Source: Mesorhabditis belari (lineage: Eukaryota; Nematoda; Chromadorea; Rhabditida; Rhabditidae). Taken from it: DNA of 64,000 nucleotides. Positions 31,706 to 43,250 of the stretch are shown here, piece by piece. Numbering within the stretch: the stretch's first letter is position 1; every line of letters begins with the position of its first letter. The translations under genes were made by a program, and so were the position numbers. The stretch is taken from contig CAUEEP010000732.1 of the NCBI GenBank assembly GCA_958450365.1, positions 1,922,001 to 1,986,000 of the forward strand, in the 5' to 3' direction. The notes under the pieces are model-generated. The model ran no database searches. It saw only the letters and a program-made list of their open reading frames with translations, and had not been told where the DNA came from.

Positions 31706-32330
31706 CTTTCTCATAAGCAATCTAACTTTGACCTCAAATTTCTTGATGTTCAGCTGTTCAATTTAAATAGTTTTTATACCAATCAATAGAGAAAGACTTG
31801 ACGCATCTAATCATACCAAGAATATATAAATTGGACATCCCAATACCACGAAATTTGAGTTCAAGGTTGGATCGTCAATGGCAAGGGGGCGAGGCGACAA
31901 ACCTTTTATACGCGACCCGCCCCTTTTGCCATTGGCAGTCCAATTTTAAACTCAAATTTCTTGATGTTCAGCTGTTCAGTTTAAATAGTTTTTATACCAA
32001 TCGATAGAGAAAGACTTGGCGCATCTAATGATACCAAGAATACTTAAATTGAATAGCCCAACACCAAGAAATTTGACCTTAAAGTTAGATTGCTAATGGG
32101 AAAAGCGAAGGGCGCGGATCAAATGTCCGATAATCATTTTGTCAAGCAGCAGCCAACCAATAAATGTTTTACTTGTGAAAAATGAAAATCTTTCTTGATT
32201 CGTTTCAAGAAAATACGGTATTTTGTTTTTTCAAAAGGTTTTCAAGGTACTTTGTTTTGAACTTTACCAATCATATGAGTAATAATAAAGCTTTTTTTTT
32301 TGATAAAGGTTTTTGAAACAATAGAAACAT
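31706..32330. repeat. Foldback family E, two units plus long arm
   Basis: Units at 31712-31883 and 31928-32100, then 32101-32322, which is the inverted copy of 25431-25657. Confidence 0.85.
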
Positions 32331-32665
32331 TTTTCATTTGAAGAACATTCTTTTTTTACTTTTTATGAGTAAAACTAAAGTAAAAGACTATTGAAAATTA
32401 CTTAAAATGTATTGTTTTTGAAACAATTGCCTTTTGAAACAATTGCTTTTTCATCAAGCAAGAAAATATCGTACTTTATTATCTGCAACATTCTGCAACA
32501 ATATTTGTTTTTCACCAAGCACCTGACTCTTCAAAAAGCTAAGACTAAATCGAAGTATCTTGCAAAGAAACATCTACTAATTAGAGATGTGAAATGAAAT
32601 GAAACTTTTATGAGAGTCATGCTCCAAAAATGAACTTTGTTGATTCTCTGTATTCCCTATAGAGT

Positions 32666-32935
32666 TCTTACCGGGCAATACCAACCAGGCAATACCAACC
32701 AGGCAATACCAACCGGGCAATACCAACCGGGCAATACCAACCGGGCAATACCAACCAGGCAATACCAACCGGGCAATACCAACCGGGCAATACCAACCGG
32801 GCAATACCAACCAGGCAATACCAATCAGGCAATACCAACCAGGCAATACCAACCGGGCAATACCAACCGGGCAATACCAACCGGGCAATACCAATCAGGC
32901 AATACCAATCAGGCAATACCAACCAGGCAATACCC
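32666..32935. repeat. 14-bp minisatellite GGGCAATACCAACC
   Basis: About 19 copies with GGGC/AGGC and AACC/ATCA variants. Long frames on both strands arise from periodicity. Confidence 0.95.
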
Positions 32936-33775
32936 TTTCTTTTCTCTCATTTTCCTTTTAGACATCCGCATTTATTCCTTTAAAGTGATATTTAAATTAT
33001 ATCGTGTTACATTAAGCACTAGGCACCGTACTCTTCAACAAAGAGATGTGAAATAAAATGAAATTTTTATGAGAGTCATGCTCCAAGAATGGTCTAATCC
33101 TTTGTAAAAGTGGTGTCATTTTAAAAAATCTCGTTTTTTTTTTCTGTAAAAGCTTTTGCGAAGAAAGATAGACTGGATTAGTAAAAAAAGAATATAAAAA
33201 TGTAGAGCTTTTTCACGATTGAGGAAGTGAAATGAGTGAAATCTTTCGTTTAAGTAATAGAAAAAGATAGGGAATTTCTTGAAAAATGAAATTCTTGCAG
33301 TTTGAGGGTCAAATTCGTTCTAGTCTTCTCGATTTGTTTACTTGAAGATTTGTGATTTGATTTGAAGATTCTTGAAGCTTGTGAAGAGATTTATAAGCTC
33401 ACAATTGAATGAAGAGATTTATAAGCTCACAAAATATCAATTGAATGTTTGAATGTCCAAAAAATCCAATTCAAAAGTTGAAAAAGAATTGCTGTACTTT
33501 TAGACTTGTTGAAAGTGCACTTTCTGGTCAATCCAGAATCTTCAAACTATTCATCTTCTACTTTTTGTTTGGACTTGTAAACGCCGCTTTTCTAGCGCAC
33601 ATGTTTTCGTTTACTTAAAGAGCTTAAAGAGCTCTTGTTTTTGGTTTTGCAATTTAATGTTGTGCGGGGAAAATTTGTGGCAATAATTGGCAATAATTTA
33701 GTCTGAAATGTATAAAAGTGTTCTCAAAAAAGACAACATTGATAAATTTGAGGCTTTTCGAAAATTTGGCTCGAA
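32936..33775. other. Intergenic, no supported gene
   Basis: 33044-33090 repeats 32588-32632 (ATGAGAGTCATGCTCCAA), flanking the minisatellite. A family I piece lies at about 33575-33605. Confidence 0.45.
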
Positions 33776-33778
33776 GCT

Positions 33779-33960
33779 TGAAGCTCTCGAAGCTCGAATC
33801 TCGAAGCTCTCAGCTCTCGAAGCTCTCAGCTCTCGAAGCTCTTGAAGCTCTTGAAGCCCTTGAAGCTCTCGAAGCTCTTGAAGCTCTTGAAGCTCTCGAA
33901 GCTCTTGAAGCTCTCGAAGCTCTTGAAGCTCTTGAAGCTCTCGAAGCTCTCGAAGCTCGA
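33779..33960. repeat. 9-bp minisatellite GAAGCTCTC/T
   Basis: About 18 copies; encodes Leu/Glu/Ala or Ser/Lys/Leu repeats depending on frame, not a gene. Confidence 0.95.
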
Positions 33961-35037
33961 TGATGGAGCATACAAAATATGGACTTTGATAAGCTTCAAT
34001 TCAATCACAGAGCACAATGTTGTACTAAAATATGGCCTAATGCCTTAAGCCTTAAGCCTAAGACACTTAAGAGAATATTGAAGCTTTTCGAAGACTTGGC
34101 AAGGATTGAGGCTGATTTCTGATCAATCCAGAATCTTCAAACTGCTCATCTCTTTTCCCTAAAAACTCCCTGAATCATTTGCTTGTTTTTAGTCTATCAA
34201 TTTGTTTTAATAGTCAGTTTCGATACGTTTATGAGGAGTTGAGTAGTCTAAATTGAGCCCAACTTTGAGTTTCATTTCAGTTTCATTTCGAGCTTATCCC
34301 CACAAATTTTGTCAAGACTTTCTTTAGCCAAAAACATTTGCGATTCGATCAGAAAAGCAGAAAAGCAGAAAAATCGGCGATGAATCAAATGAGAGTAAAG
34401 CCAAATTAGCAAATCTGAATCTTATAGCTGAATCTTATCTCTCAGCTAAGCTGTAGTGGAGTTTAATGCAACGATTTCGAATTACTCACCTCACCTCACG
34501 AATTACTTTCTTTCCCATTCATTTCCATATATGCAACTACAAGAAAAAGGGGAAAATGGCGGATTAGATGCTATTTTTGGTGGTGAATTTTGGGAAATTT
34601 GAGGTGCGGTGAGTGGGTGGATAAAAGATAAAATGCAGAAACCTGTCAAATGAGCTTTCTGAAGGGATCCTTGGAAAGAAATCACAAAGAAATCCTTGGA
34701 AAATGAAATGAAAAGCGAAAAAGTTTCAACTTTTACAAGTTATTATTTGAAATCGTTCAATCTTGTGATTTGGAAAGGTTTCTAAAGGTTTGTTTTCTTC
34801 TTTAATTCTTGAGCATTTCATTTTATGAAACTTTTCGACAAACAATGAAAAGTTTGGCTTCTTGTTTTCTCTTTGATTGTTTAGCTGAATATTTGTACCT
34901 GAATATTTGAATCTCAGCTGAATATCATTAAGCTTATTTCAAGCTTTAAGCTTACTGAATTTAAAAAAAGCGATTCATTCTTGAGTTCTTAACTTCTTGA
35001 AGTTAAGAAAAGAAAGTTAAGGCTGATCGAGGGTCGA
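33961..35037. other. Intergenic, no supported gene
   Basis: AT-rich. No exon with paired splice sites recognised. Confidence 0.35.
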
Positions 35038-35130
35038 CTGGTCGATGCCGGGATTCGAACCCGCGACCTCTCAAGACCCGCGACCGTTTACTAAGCGACC
35101 GCTCTACCAGTTGAGCTACACGACAAGGGA
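35038..35130 (-). pseudogene. tRNA-Thr(AGT)-like gene with insertion
   Basis: The minus strand has a good D arm (GCTCAACTGGTAGAGC), an anticodon loop TTAGTAA (AGT, Thr) and a near-perfect T arm (GGGTTCGAATCCC). The anticodon stem is poorly paired, about 16 extra nt precede the T arm as an apparent local duplication of GGTCGCGGGT, and the acceptor stem pairs only at its outer four positions. Probably a decayed tRNA gene. Confidence 0.6.
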
Positions 35131-35564
35131 CGCATCTCGGCCAAACTAGCCTCTTATCCCAAGTGAACAAATCCAGATAGAATTCTAATCATCAAATTTA
35201 GGCTTGCCCTTTAAGCCCATCAACTGAAATCCATTCAATCTCTGTCTCATTATTTGTCTATGTCTGTTTTGGCAATACCGTATCCCTACCAAGCCTACAT
35301 TTCGTAAATAATCGTATTTTCATGCAATTAACCTTTGCAAAAAGCGACATAACGATTTGGTTGACTGAGAGAGACAAAAAAAAGGGAGGGATAGGTCTTG
35401 CAAAATCTAAGCCCCGCCCCCTTTGCTACAGGGTTTCCCCTTTTCACTCACAAAGTGTTTCCCGGGTGTTTAAATACTCCTCGTTTTCCTCGTTGATCAC
35501 TCATTCATTTACCCGTGTTCAGTTTTGACGATCGACTTTGACGACTTTGACGATTTTCTCAAAG
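35131..35564. other. Upstream region of the neurohormone gene
   Basis: Contains a TTTAAATACT TATA-like box at about 35468-35478, roughly 90 nt before the start codon. Confidence 0.4.
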
Positions 35565-36180
35565 ATGTGCCCACATTTGATAGTTTTACTGTGCTTTTTC
35601 CTTCAAATTATTTATTCCACCGAGACGACGAATCCGATTGCAAAAGCAAGAGCCGAAGGAAAACAGATCTCGGTTGGTAATAGATTTTGAGATAAAGCTA
35701 AAGATAAGCTAAAGATAAGCTAAAGATCTTTCTTTTCATATCGTTTATTTTAGGATGAACACTGCAAATTGTTTATGAACAACGATCCGGTGAAAGAATT
35801 GATGGAGAAAGTGTGCTCGCATTGTCACGAATATTTCTCGGATACGGTGCCGAATTTGCGATTCGAGTGCAGGTGTGTTTTGCGGAGAAATTGGCTTAGC
35901 CCTGGTTTTGAGCACTCATGCACTTTAGCTTACCGATTACTCTTACAGTTCAAGAGTAATCCTCAAGCTGACAGCTGACAGCTTAAGCTGAATGCTGGCA
36001 AGCAAGGGCTAGCTTTAGATTTGAAAGTGTAGAAGTTGAAATCTATATTTGAGCATTTTTTATTTAACTTTTAATTTTCAGACGGAATTGCTTTCAAAAC
36101 AAACAATTCGAATCGTGTCTTTCTCTATTCGACAACAATCATCGAGCAAGGAGACACGTGCATCGACGATCTTTACCCCA
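35565..36180 (+). CDS. CHH/ITP-family neurohormone precursor (3' end unresolved)
   Basis: Exons 35565-35672, 35754-35872 and 36082-36180 join in frame. Residues 1-18 (MCPHLIVLLCFFLQIIYS) are a signal peptide, followed by about 18 spacer residues. The hormone-like domain from about residue 37 has six Cys spaced C-x16-C-x2-C-x14-C-x3-C-x8-C with VCSHCHEYF, FECRRNCF and FESC, the hallmark of the crustacean hyperglycaemic hormone / ion transport peptide superfamily, which is known in nematodes. The product should be secreted from neurons or neuroendocrine cells. The last visible residues (RARRHVHRRSLP) are basic and could be processed. Exon 3 ends in phase 2 with donor CCCCA/GTAATT. The terminal exon is not fixed: acceptors at 37074 (gives three more residues) and 37809 (gives about 14) both fit. 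Part of exon 3 is copied at 41.28 kb. Confidence 0.75.
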
Positions 36181-36319
36181 GTAATTTGATTTCAGATTTA
36201 TTGTACTTTTCTTGTACTTTTCTGTTATCTCTAGTTTTTTTGCGAGTATGAATCTAAATAGTAGGCTAATCAAGCTGTGAATCTGGAGTGAACCTGACAG
36301 TAGACTTATTGGAGTTGAC

Positions 36320-36470
36320 AGTAAAAAGAAGTAAAGGAATGATAAAGAGATTTCCGGATAGAGGATTGAACCCTCGACCTTTTGCTTGCTCTAACCACTA
36401 AGCTATTCGGTACCTTAACTTGCCAAGAGAAAGAGAGAAAGGGAGAAGAAGGGAAGAAGGGAAGAAGAAA

Positions 36471-36504
<34 letters not shown>

Positions 36505-36510
36505 AGGAAT
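36320..36510 (-). mobile_element. tRNA-derived SINE-like copy 2
   Basis: Minus strand: pyrimidine-rich CTTTCTTCCC tract, CTTGGCAAGTTAAGGTACCG, A box TAGCTTAGTGGTTAGAGC, B box GGTTCAATCC, then TCCGGAAATCTCTTTATCAT. It lies downstream of exon 3 of the neurohormone gene, within its last intron if the 37 kb acceptor is used. Confidence 0.6.
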
Positions 36511-37204
36511 AAGAGTTAGCCTCAAGGTACTACTCTGAGCTTAGTAAGCAGTAGCTCTTCAGGTTCAGCCTAAGTCTTGAGCAAAGAGTTGTATCAAGAA
36601 ATGTTGCTCTAGATCTCTATAGGTCTCTAAGTACTACCCTGGAGTGAGATACGATAATGGCCTAGATCCAGGTACTAGCCTGGATCCAGGTACTAGATCT
36701 AGACCAATACCGTACCGAGAGCGTTACTCTTACTGCCAGCTTACTTAACCTGCTAGCACTAGTTCTAAAGTCTAATTCTATGCATTTAGCAAGCTTGTTT
36801 AGCCTACTCAGTAGTCGGGATCGCAGAAAATCTAATCTAAAGTATTATCTTCAGTTTCTAGGTGCTATTTTCTGTAAATAGATGATCATTTTTGTTTATA
36901 ATTTTCATTAACTACATTTCGTTGTCCAGATTCGTTCATTCATCAATTTCTTCTTTTCATTTTCTTTAAACTATGATCATTTTTCTTTCTAATCCTTTTT
37001 TATCAAAAGAATTCAAGTTAATAGATTTCTTTTTCTTTCTTCAAAATCATTCCAAATGATGCCATTTTTTACAGGTACCTCTAAAAAATGCGGGTTTTGG
37101 TATCTCTGGTCATTTATCTCTTGTTTGCTTAATATTTTTACGGATTTTTCGCGAGCTTATTGTTTTTTTGGTGTTAGGGTATTGAAATAAAAAGATTATA
37201 ATGG
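36511..37204. other. Probable last intron of the neurohormone gene
   Basis: Contains a TACTAGATCTAG-type duplicated patch at 36660-36710. The acceptor at 37066-37074 (CCATTTTTTACAG) may start a short terminal exon ending at 37083. Confidence 0.35.
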
Positions 37205-37340
37205 AAAAAGGAATTGCATTCAATTTGATGAACAGATAACAATGAATAGATAAATAATGAACAGATAAATAATGAACAGATAAACAATGAACAGATAAAC
37301 AATGAACAGATAACAATGAATAGATAACAATGAACAGATA
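37205..37340. repeat. GAACAGATAAACAAT minisatellite
   Basis: About nine units of 12-15 bp (AATGAACAGATAA with or without AC). Confidence 0.9.
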
Positions 37341-38029
37341 AACAAATATCAAAGCTCAAGGTTGCTACTTGATTGAAATTTGTCAAAAGTTTGTTTGTCA
37401 AATTTGTCAAAAGAATAAAGGATCTGTTTTTGAAAGAGTGAAATTTGTCACAAGACACAGAAATCGTGGAATTTGTTTTTTTAGGGTTTTTTTAGTCTTT
37501 CTTAGCTTGCTTAAAGTAGTTTCTTTGATATGTTTCCAATTCAGAGCTTCAATTACTTCAAATCATTGATATTTACAGTTCAGCTAGTTCTCAGAGCACT
37601 TTTATAACTCAGAAAAGATCAAGTAAAGTCCTGGGTTCAGAAAGAGATTTCTTTGATCTGTTTCCAATTCAGAGTTTCAATTCAATTCAATTATTGGGTT
37701 TGTGAATTGAAAACTGCGTGGCTTTGAACTAAAATTTATTCAACATAAAACCATCAATTCATTCCAAATAATTTTCATTATTATTTCTGACTTCTGCCCA
37801 TTTTACAGGCAATTTGAGGATTCCTCTTTCGTAGTAGGATTTTGGTTTTGAATCGAAAAGCCTTCAAGGAAAATCCGCCCAGCCGTCCCATTTCCAATCC
37901 CATTTTTTCCCGATACTTTACCAAACCTGAAAGGAAAGTCCCTTATGGAAGCCCCATTTGCCAGGTGGAGAGCGATTGTGTGCGTGTACAAAGAACGGAT
38001 TCCTCTTAAGATTTTGGTTTGTGTCTGAG

Positions 38030-38360
38030 ACAAGTGTGAGACTGTGAGAGTGGAGATGTCCCAGTTTGAGCATTTGAGCAGTTTCCTCAAAAGAAACCCA
38101 TTTTGGTGTCAATAGAAAAGTTGTAGAGAATCAAAAATTAGGCTTATAGCCAAATTTCCAAAAAGATACACTTAGTAGTTTCGCTTCAAATGCAAGTTTC
38201 GTGAAAATTCGTAAATTTGGCATTTCTTGAAAACTAGTTTTTGAATCGTTCTGAAAATTTGGATATAAGCTTTATTTTTGATTCTCTACAACTTTTCCAT
38301 TGACACCAAAATGGGTTTCTTTTGAAGAAAGTGCTCAAACTGTCACATCTGACAATAGCC
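38030..38360. repeat. Foldback element family H
   Basis: About 38070-38135 and 38270-38345 are inverted copies (AAAGTTGTAGAGAATCAAAA and complement; CAAAAGAAACCCATTTTGGT and complement). The outer arms are more diverged. Confidence 0.75.
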
Positions 38361-39053
38361 CGCAGTTTTCAATTCACCAACTCAATACCTTAAGAAGTAC
38401 TAGTACTGAGTACTGATTGAACAAAAGGATGAATTGTTTTCAGCTTTTGAAGCTTTCTTTTGAAGAAAATCAAAGAAACTGTTCACTAAAATTCTTACCA
38501 ACTCTTGTTCACAATCAAAAAAATTTTCAATTTCACTCAGGAATTGAAGCTTTTCTAACAAAAACAGCTTTGAAAACCTTTCCAGACTTAAACTCTATTC
38601 TATGTCTAGTGAAAGAGCTTACTATTAAGCTAGCAGATAACTTTTTTCCATGTTTCAACTTTTATTCAACTTTTTTTTGATGTTATCCTAACATACCTTG
38701 ATTTCATAAATTCCCTGTACTCAGCGCTGTAACACTTCTTACAACTGTACTTCATTTTCACTTGCAAATAACTCAAGAATACCTTCCCCTTTGCCAGTAC
38801 AAACTACCGTTGTACAAGTTGCACAATCTTAAAAACATCTCTTGTTCTCGCTAACAACTAAGCCCATATAAAAAAAGGGGAAAACGAGAAAAGGGCAGTT
38901 GCGGGAAATGTGACGTGATCGAAAAGGAAATTATTCGGCGATTTAATTTCTTTTCCTTTTTTTAGTGCTCTTTTCTCTCATTTGGTCACTTAGGACAGGA
39001 ATTGAGTTATTTTTCTGCTACTTTCTTTTGCACATTGGAGACACACACCTGAA
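38361..39053. other. Intergenic, no supported gene
   Basis: AT-rich. A CTTTTCTCTCATTTGG patch near 38968 could be promoter sequence for the gene candidate at 39054. Confidence 0.35.
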
Positions 39054-39622
39054 ATGATGCGAGATTTGAAGAAGTTGCAAAAGATTAATCCACTCGAACG
39101 AACGAAAAGCGAACGAATCCACTCGTGTGAGAAATTGATGAAAAACTTACATCGCGAACAATTCAGCGACGAACAGGCAACAATTCTGAATCAATTGAAC
39201 TCTGTGAACAGTATCTTTCGTGAATTAGCTAAAAGATTAGCTAAAAGATTAGCTAAAAGATTGGATAAAAGATTGGCTAAAAGATTGGCTAAAACTAGAG
39301 GCTAAAACTAGAGACAAGAGCAACTAAAGCAAGGTACTTTCAAAAAGATTTAACGTTTTAGAAAACAGCTACTTATTCAGATTACAGCTTTTTAGCTTAA
39401 CTTTCGATTATCGTTTTCTTTTTGATAAATTTGAAATCAATTACGTGGCAGAGAAAGTCTTGAATCAAGTCTAGGGTAAAAGTCTGGAAGCTTTTAACAA
39501 AGATTTAATCCTTTTATCGTTTCAAACTTTTAAGCACTTCAAAAAGTTTTAATCCTTTCTCTTTTTGTAATGGATAATTCGCAGATGAAGAATCCAGTAA
39601 AGTTGGAGAAAGTTTCAAATGA
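39054..39622 (+). CDS. Candidate two-exon small protein, unrecognised
   Basis: The first exon, 39054-39210, begins with two Met codons and has coding-like composition (LKKLQKINPLERTKSERI, then HREQFSDEQATILNQLN), then a donor ACA/GTATCT. A second exon, 39585-39622 (acceptor TTCGCAG), continues in phase 1 and stops after 12 codons, giving 65 residues. It is predicted helical and hydrophilic with no signal peptide. The family is not recognised. Alternatively exon 1 reads on into a TTAGCTAAAAGA tandem repeat (39226-39300), less likely to be coding. Confidence 0.35.
39226..39300. repeat. 12-bp tandem TTAGCTAAAAGA
   Basis: Six copies, the later ones TTGGCTAAAAGA. Confidence 0.9.
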
Positions 39623-40600
39623 TTCAGTTAAAAGCTTTGGTACATTGTTGCATAGTTTTGGTGTTTACGTACGGCTGTAGTACTGTACTGTGAGTGCTGT
39701 AAATTGGCTGACTTGTGCATAGCACTAATAGTACTGCATGCAAAGTACTGCTTTATCTTGTGCATAGTACTACACGTATTGTAGCTTTTTCCAAAGCACT
39801 TGCCCATCTTTACCTAAAGCTTATCCAACTTGTCTTCTGAGTTCTCAGAGTTCTCAGAGTTCTCAGAGTTCTCAAATCTCTCAAGAGTTCGACGAAGAAA
39901 CAGTAAATTCCGCAGATTGATAAGTACTGTTTAATCTCTATTTTTAGAATCCAATACATCAAAAATAGTCATTTAAAGCCAACCAGAGAGCCTGTTTTCC
40001 CCAATCTTTTCCAATGATTTCCCTTCTTCGCTAAACATCTCCCACATCACAATGACATCATCAATTGGGGGATTTCCCCAAACAACGCATTATCGCCGAT
40101 TTTTTTTCCAAAAAAAACCCGTCAAACTGCTGTGATTTAGTGAATAAGTTCGAAGAATTCAAAGCCAGAATTCGATTAAAAGCGGAGGTGTACCCGCAAA
40201 GCAATTTTCACTTTTGCAAAGGCATTTGAATGAAATGTGATTAGAAATTTTGTAATGTGATTTGAAAAATGTTTAAATATATCAATTGTTAAAGTCAGAA
40301 AGTCGTTAAAATGTTATGTACTTTAAATGCTAAACGTTAAAATGCTTTCTGACTCTACACAATAATAAAAGCTAGCTCTCTACTGTTGTTTCTAAAAGCA
40401 CAGTAACGTACAGTAGGCATAGTGCTATGTACAGTACAAAGTACTTTACAAAGTACCTGTACTTAGAGATACTACGGTACAGTATTACAGTGTAATATAC
40501 AACACTTTCTGCACCACAGTTTTATAACCAATCATTACCCTAACTAGGGAAGTGTCGAGTATACCATCCCCTTTCACACGAGGAGCTTCATCGACGCTTG
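39623..40600. other. Intergenic, no supported gene
   Basis: GTAC-rich simple sequence at 39660-39785 and 40395-40500, and a GAGTTCTCA tandem at 39837-39875. Confidence 0.4.
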
Positions 40601-40601
40601 T

Positions 40602-40678
40602 GGTGTAGTGGATAGTCTGCTTGGCTACAAAGCCTGTGGACCTGTTTTCTGGTGGGTTCGAATCCCTCACATGACGAA
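40602..40678 (+). pseudogene. tRNA-like sequence
   Basis: Plus strand: TGGTGTAGTGGATAGTCTGC (A box), TTGGCTACAAAGCC, about 18 extra nt, and GGTGGGTTCGAATCCCTC (B box). The acceptor ends do not pair. Decayed or SINE-derived. Confidence 0.5.
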
Positions 40679-41056
40679 ATGTTTGCTTTTGCTCTTTTTG
40701 CTGAAAGGAATCGTATTTAGGAAAGTATAGGAAGACTCAAGAGTGTAGAAAAAACTTCAATGCCAGAAATCTTGCGTTTGCAAGCTATTCAGCAGATTTT
40801 GATTACAGATTCGGATTATGATTTTGATTACAGGTTTAATTGTCCATTAAATCACCTGGATCTCGTTTCGAAATCACCATAAACTCTATATATTGCATAT
40901 TAGAAGACAAGCAATATCGGTTTATTACTTACATAAAACTTCCATTACTTACACTACTCATAGCGCTGTGTACAAACTTCTAAATAACCTACTAAAAGCC
41001 GGAAAAATAGGTTAGCATTGAGATAATCTTTGAGCTTAAAAAACAATCGTTTTCTC
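40679..41056. other. Intergenic, no supported gene
   Basis: Nothing recognised. Confidence 0.35.
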
Positions 41057-41800
41057 ATGATTTTCTTTGGCCTAGAGATCGTTGTAGCTCCTCTTTCCAA
41101 CAACACTGACTCATTTCAATGCTAATTGTTCGATTCTCAGCTTTATCCTTGATTAATCTCCGATGTTTTTCTCAATTTATTCGCCACTATCTCTTAATGA
41201 TCCACCCTCACTTTAATTGAGATTTCAAAGAAAAAAAAGAAAAAGCTCAAGAGAAATCTAATTGTTGTTTTTCATCATCGATCATCGAGCAAGGAGACAC
41301 GTGCATCGACGATCTTTACCTTAGGAAATTTGATTTCAGATTTATGCCTTGTACTTTTCTGTTATCTCTAGTTTTTTTGCGAGTATGAATCTAAATAGTA
41401 GGCTAATCAAGCTGTGAATCTGGAGGCCAGTGAACCTGACAGTAGACTTATTGGAGTTGGAGTTTTATTGGAGTAAAAAGAAGTGAAGGAATGATAAAGA
41501 GATTTCCGGGTAGAGGATTGAACCCTCGACCTTTTACTTTTGCAATTGCTCTAACCACTAAGCTATTCGGTACCTTAACTTGATTTTCTTTGGCCTAGAG
41601 ATCGTTGTAGCTCCTCTTTCCAACAACACTGACTCATTTCAATGCTAATTGTTCGATTCTCAGCTTTATCCTTGATTAATCTCCGATGTTTTTCTCAATT
41701 TATTCACCACTATCTCTTAATGATCCACCCTCACTTTAATTGAGATTTCAAAGAAAAAAAAAAGAGAAAGCTCAAGAGAAACCTAATTGTTGTTTTTCAG
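41057..41800. repeat. 215-bp direct duplication enclosing a copied neurohormone segment
   Basis: 41057-41270 is repeated nearly exactly at 41582-41800. Between them, about 41278-41580 is a copy of 36139-36420: the last about 38 nt of neurohormone exon 3, the following intron sequence and the tRNA-like SINE. The copied exon fragment lacks its acceptor and the CCCCA end, so it is not functional. Confidence 0.85.
41470..41580 (-). mobile_element. tRNA-derived SINE-like copy 3
   Basis: Part of the copied segment. A box TAGCTTAGTGGTTAGAGC and B box GGTTCAATCC on the minus strand. Confidence 0.55.
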
Positions 41801-42292
41801 TTGAATTCCCATAAGTCAAAAAAAAGAAAAAAAACTTTTTCAGCTCAAACCCAGACTTGCAAACAACTTTTTATCCGAATTTTTTGATCAAACACCTATT
41901 TTGAATGGGGAATTTTATAAATTTTCTTTTCTTTTTTTGAGGACAATTTGAAATAAGGTTTTTCAGGGGTTTCAACTAATTTTGAAATTTTTTTTTTTAA
42001 TTTAAAGAAACCCTATCATTTTCTGCATTTTGTTCAATTTAATCTCTACAAAATAAACATTTTTTTTTTTAAAAACGAGTTTTTCTAGAACTTTCTGAAT
42101 GAAAATGTTTTCTAAAGGGGAAATTGAGTTGTGAATTTGTGATTTTGATTTAGATTTAGATTAGATTTGGTGAAAGTTTGATCAGGAGATCAAAGGAAAT
42201 CATTAATTTTCAAAGAAAGATATTGGATTTCTTCTTTTCAACAAGAGATTTCAAATATAGCTGAAAGATGATAATAAGATTTGTGTTTTACT

Positions 42293-42416
42293 TGTGCTTT
42301 GTAAACGCACCTTTCCTAGTGCACTCAATTCTTCACTTTTCTCGGCTTTTGAAGAGAACAAAAGAGAGAAATGAATTGACGTCACTAGAAGGATGTGTTT
42401 TTATTTGAGCACAAAG
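42293..42416. repeat. Foldback family I, best copy
   Basis: CTTGTGCTTTGTAAACGCAC and GTTTTTATTTGAGCACAAAG are inverted ends around TTCACTTTTCTCGGC. Pieces recur at 12.8, 14.3, 14.5, 30.5, 33.6, 45.0 and 46.5 kb. Confidence 0.65.
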
Positions 42417-42449
42417 TTAACTCCTTAACTGGGGGAAGGAGATCTAGTG

Positions 42450-42522
42450 CGTTGTGGTGTAATGGTTAGCACGATCGGTCGATGAGCGGAAGGTCGCGGG
42501 TTCGAGTCCGACTGGCGCAGAA
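42450..42522 (+). pseudogene. tRNA-like sequence
   Basis: Plus strand: GTGGTGTAATGGTTAGCAC (A box) and GCGGGTTCGAGTCCGAC (B box) with near-paired GCG...CGC ends, but anticodon and T stems pair poorly. Possibly a Gln/Glu/His-type relic. Confidence 0.5.
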
Positions 42523-43070
42523 CGTTTTGATCTGCAAGACTTTTTGATCTGCCAACAAATCTACCAACAAATCTACCAACAACAGAGTACACAAAGGTAT
42601 TTATCGATGTGAGTAAAGGTGCTGTAAAACGCATTTTTTCGTAGCTTAAATCGAATCAAATTTAGAAAAGCATTAACTTTATCAAATTCTCTGAATCAAG
42701 AAGTGAAATTCAAAGTCGACAAGTATTGTTTTTTGCAATAAATCCTTGTTCAATGCATAAATAAATGTAAATTCTATCCTTCATCATTTTCAATAATTTT
42801 AAAACAATAACAAAACAAAACAATAGTCATTTCTTTCAATTAATGCATCTTTTGCGATACTTGCATGTCATTTGAGAATCTAATTTTAAGCTTTCAAAGT
42901 TCAATGATGATTCTTTTTGATGCTTAGGCTTTAGCTTGAATAATAGCGAACTTTTCGAACAAGTTTAACGAGTTTCCTATTTATTTTATTATTTGGTCCT
43001 TTTTAAATTTTTGTTTTTTTATGGGGGTTATTAAAATTTTTGGGGTTTTTTTTTATTTTATTTTGTAAAT
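42523..43070. other. Intergenic, no supported gene
   Basis: AT-rich. CTACCAACAAAT tandem at 42555-42580. Confidence 0.35.
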
Positions 43071-43072
43071 TA

Positions 43073-43133
<61 letters not shown>

Positions 43134-43250
43134 TTTAAAAAATAAATAAATTAAAAAATTTTTTTTTTTTTATTTTTTTATTTATATATATATAATTAAA
43201 AAAAAAAAATTTTTTTTTTTTTTTTTTTTAATTTATTTTTTTTTTGTGGG
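43071..43250. repeat. Very long poly-T/A tract
   Basis: A run of more than 50 T is followed by almost pure A/T with short homopolymers and one TATATATATA. Base counts here are probably unreliable. Confidence 0.85.

Noticed and set aside
32577..33056. Long frames rich in Pro/Asn/Gln or Trp/Tyr/Leu
   Set aside because: A 14-bp unit read in rotating frames (42-bp period), not a protein gene.
33718..33963. Leu-Glu-Ala repeat protein
   Set aside because: 9-bp minisatellite; flanks show no exon structure.
35038..35130. Functional tRNA-Thr gene
   Set aside because: Anticodon stem and inner acceptor stem do not pair and there is an insertion before the T arm.
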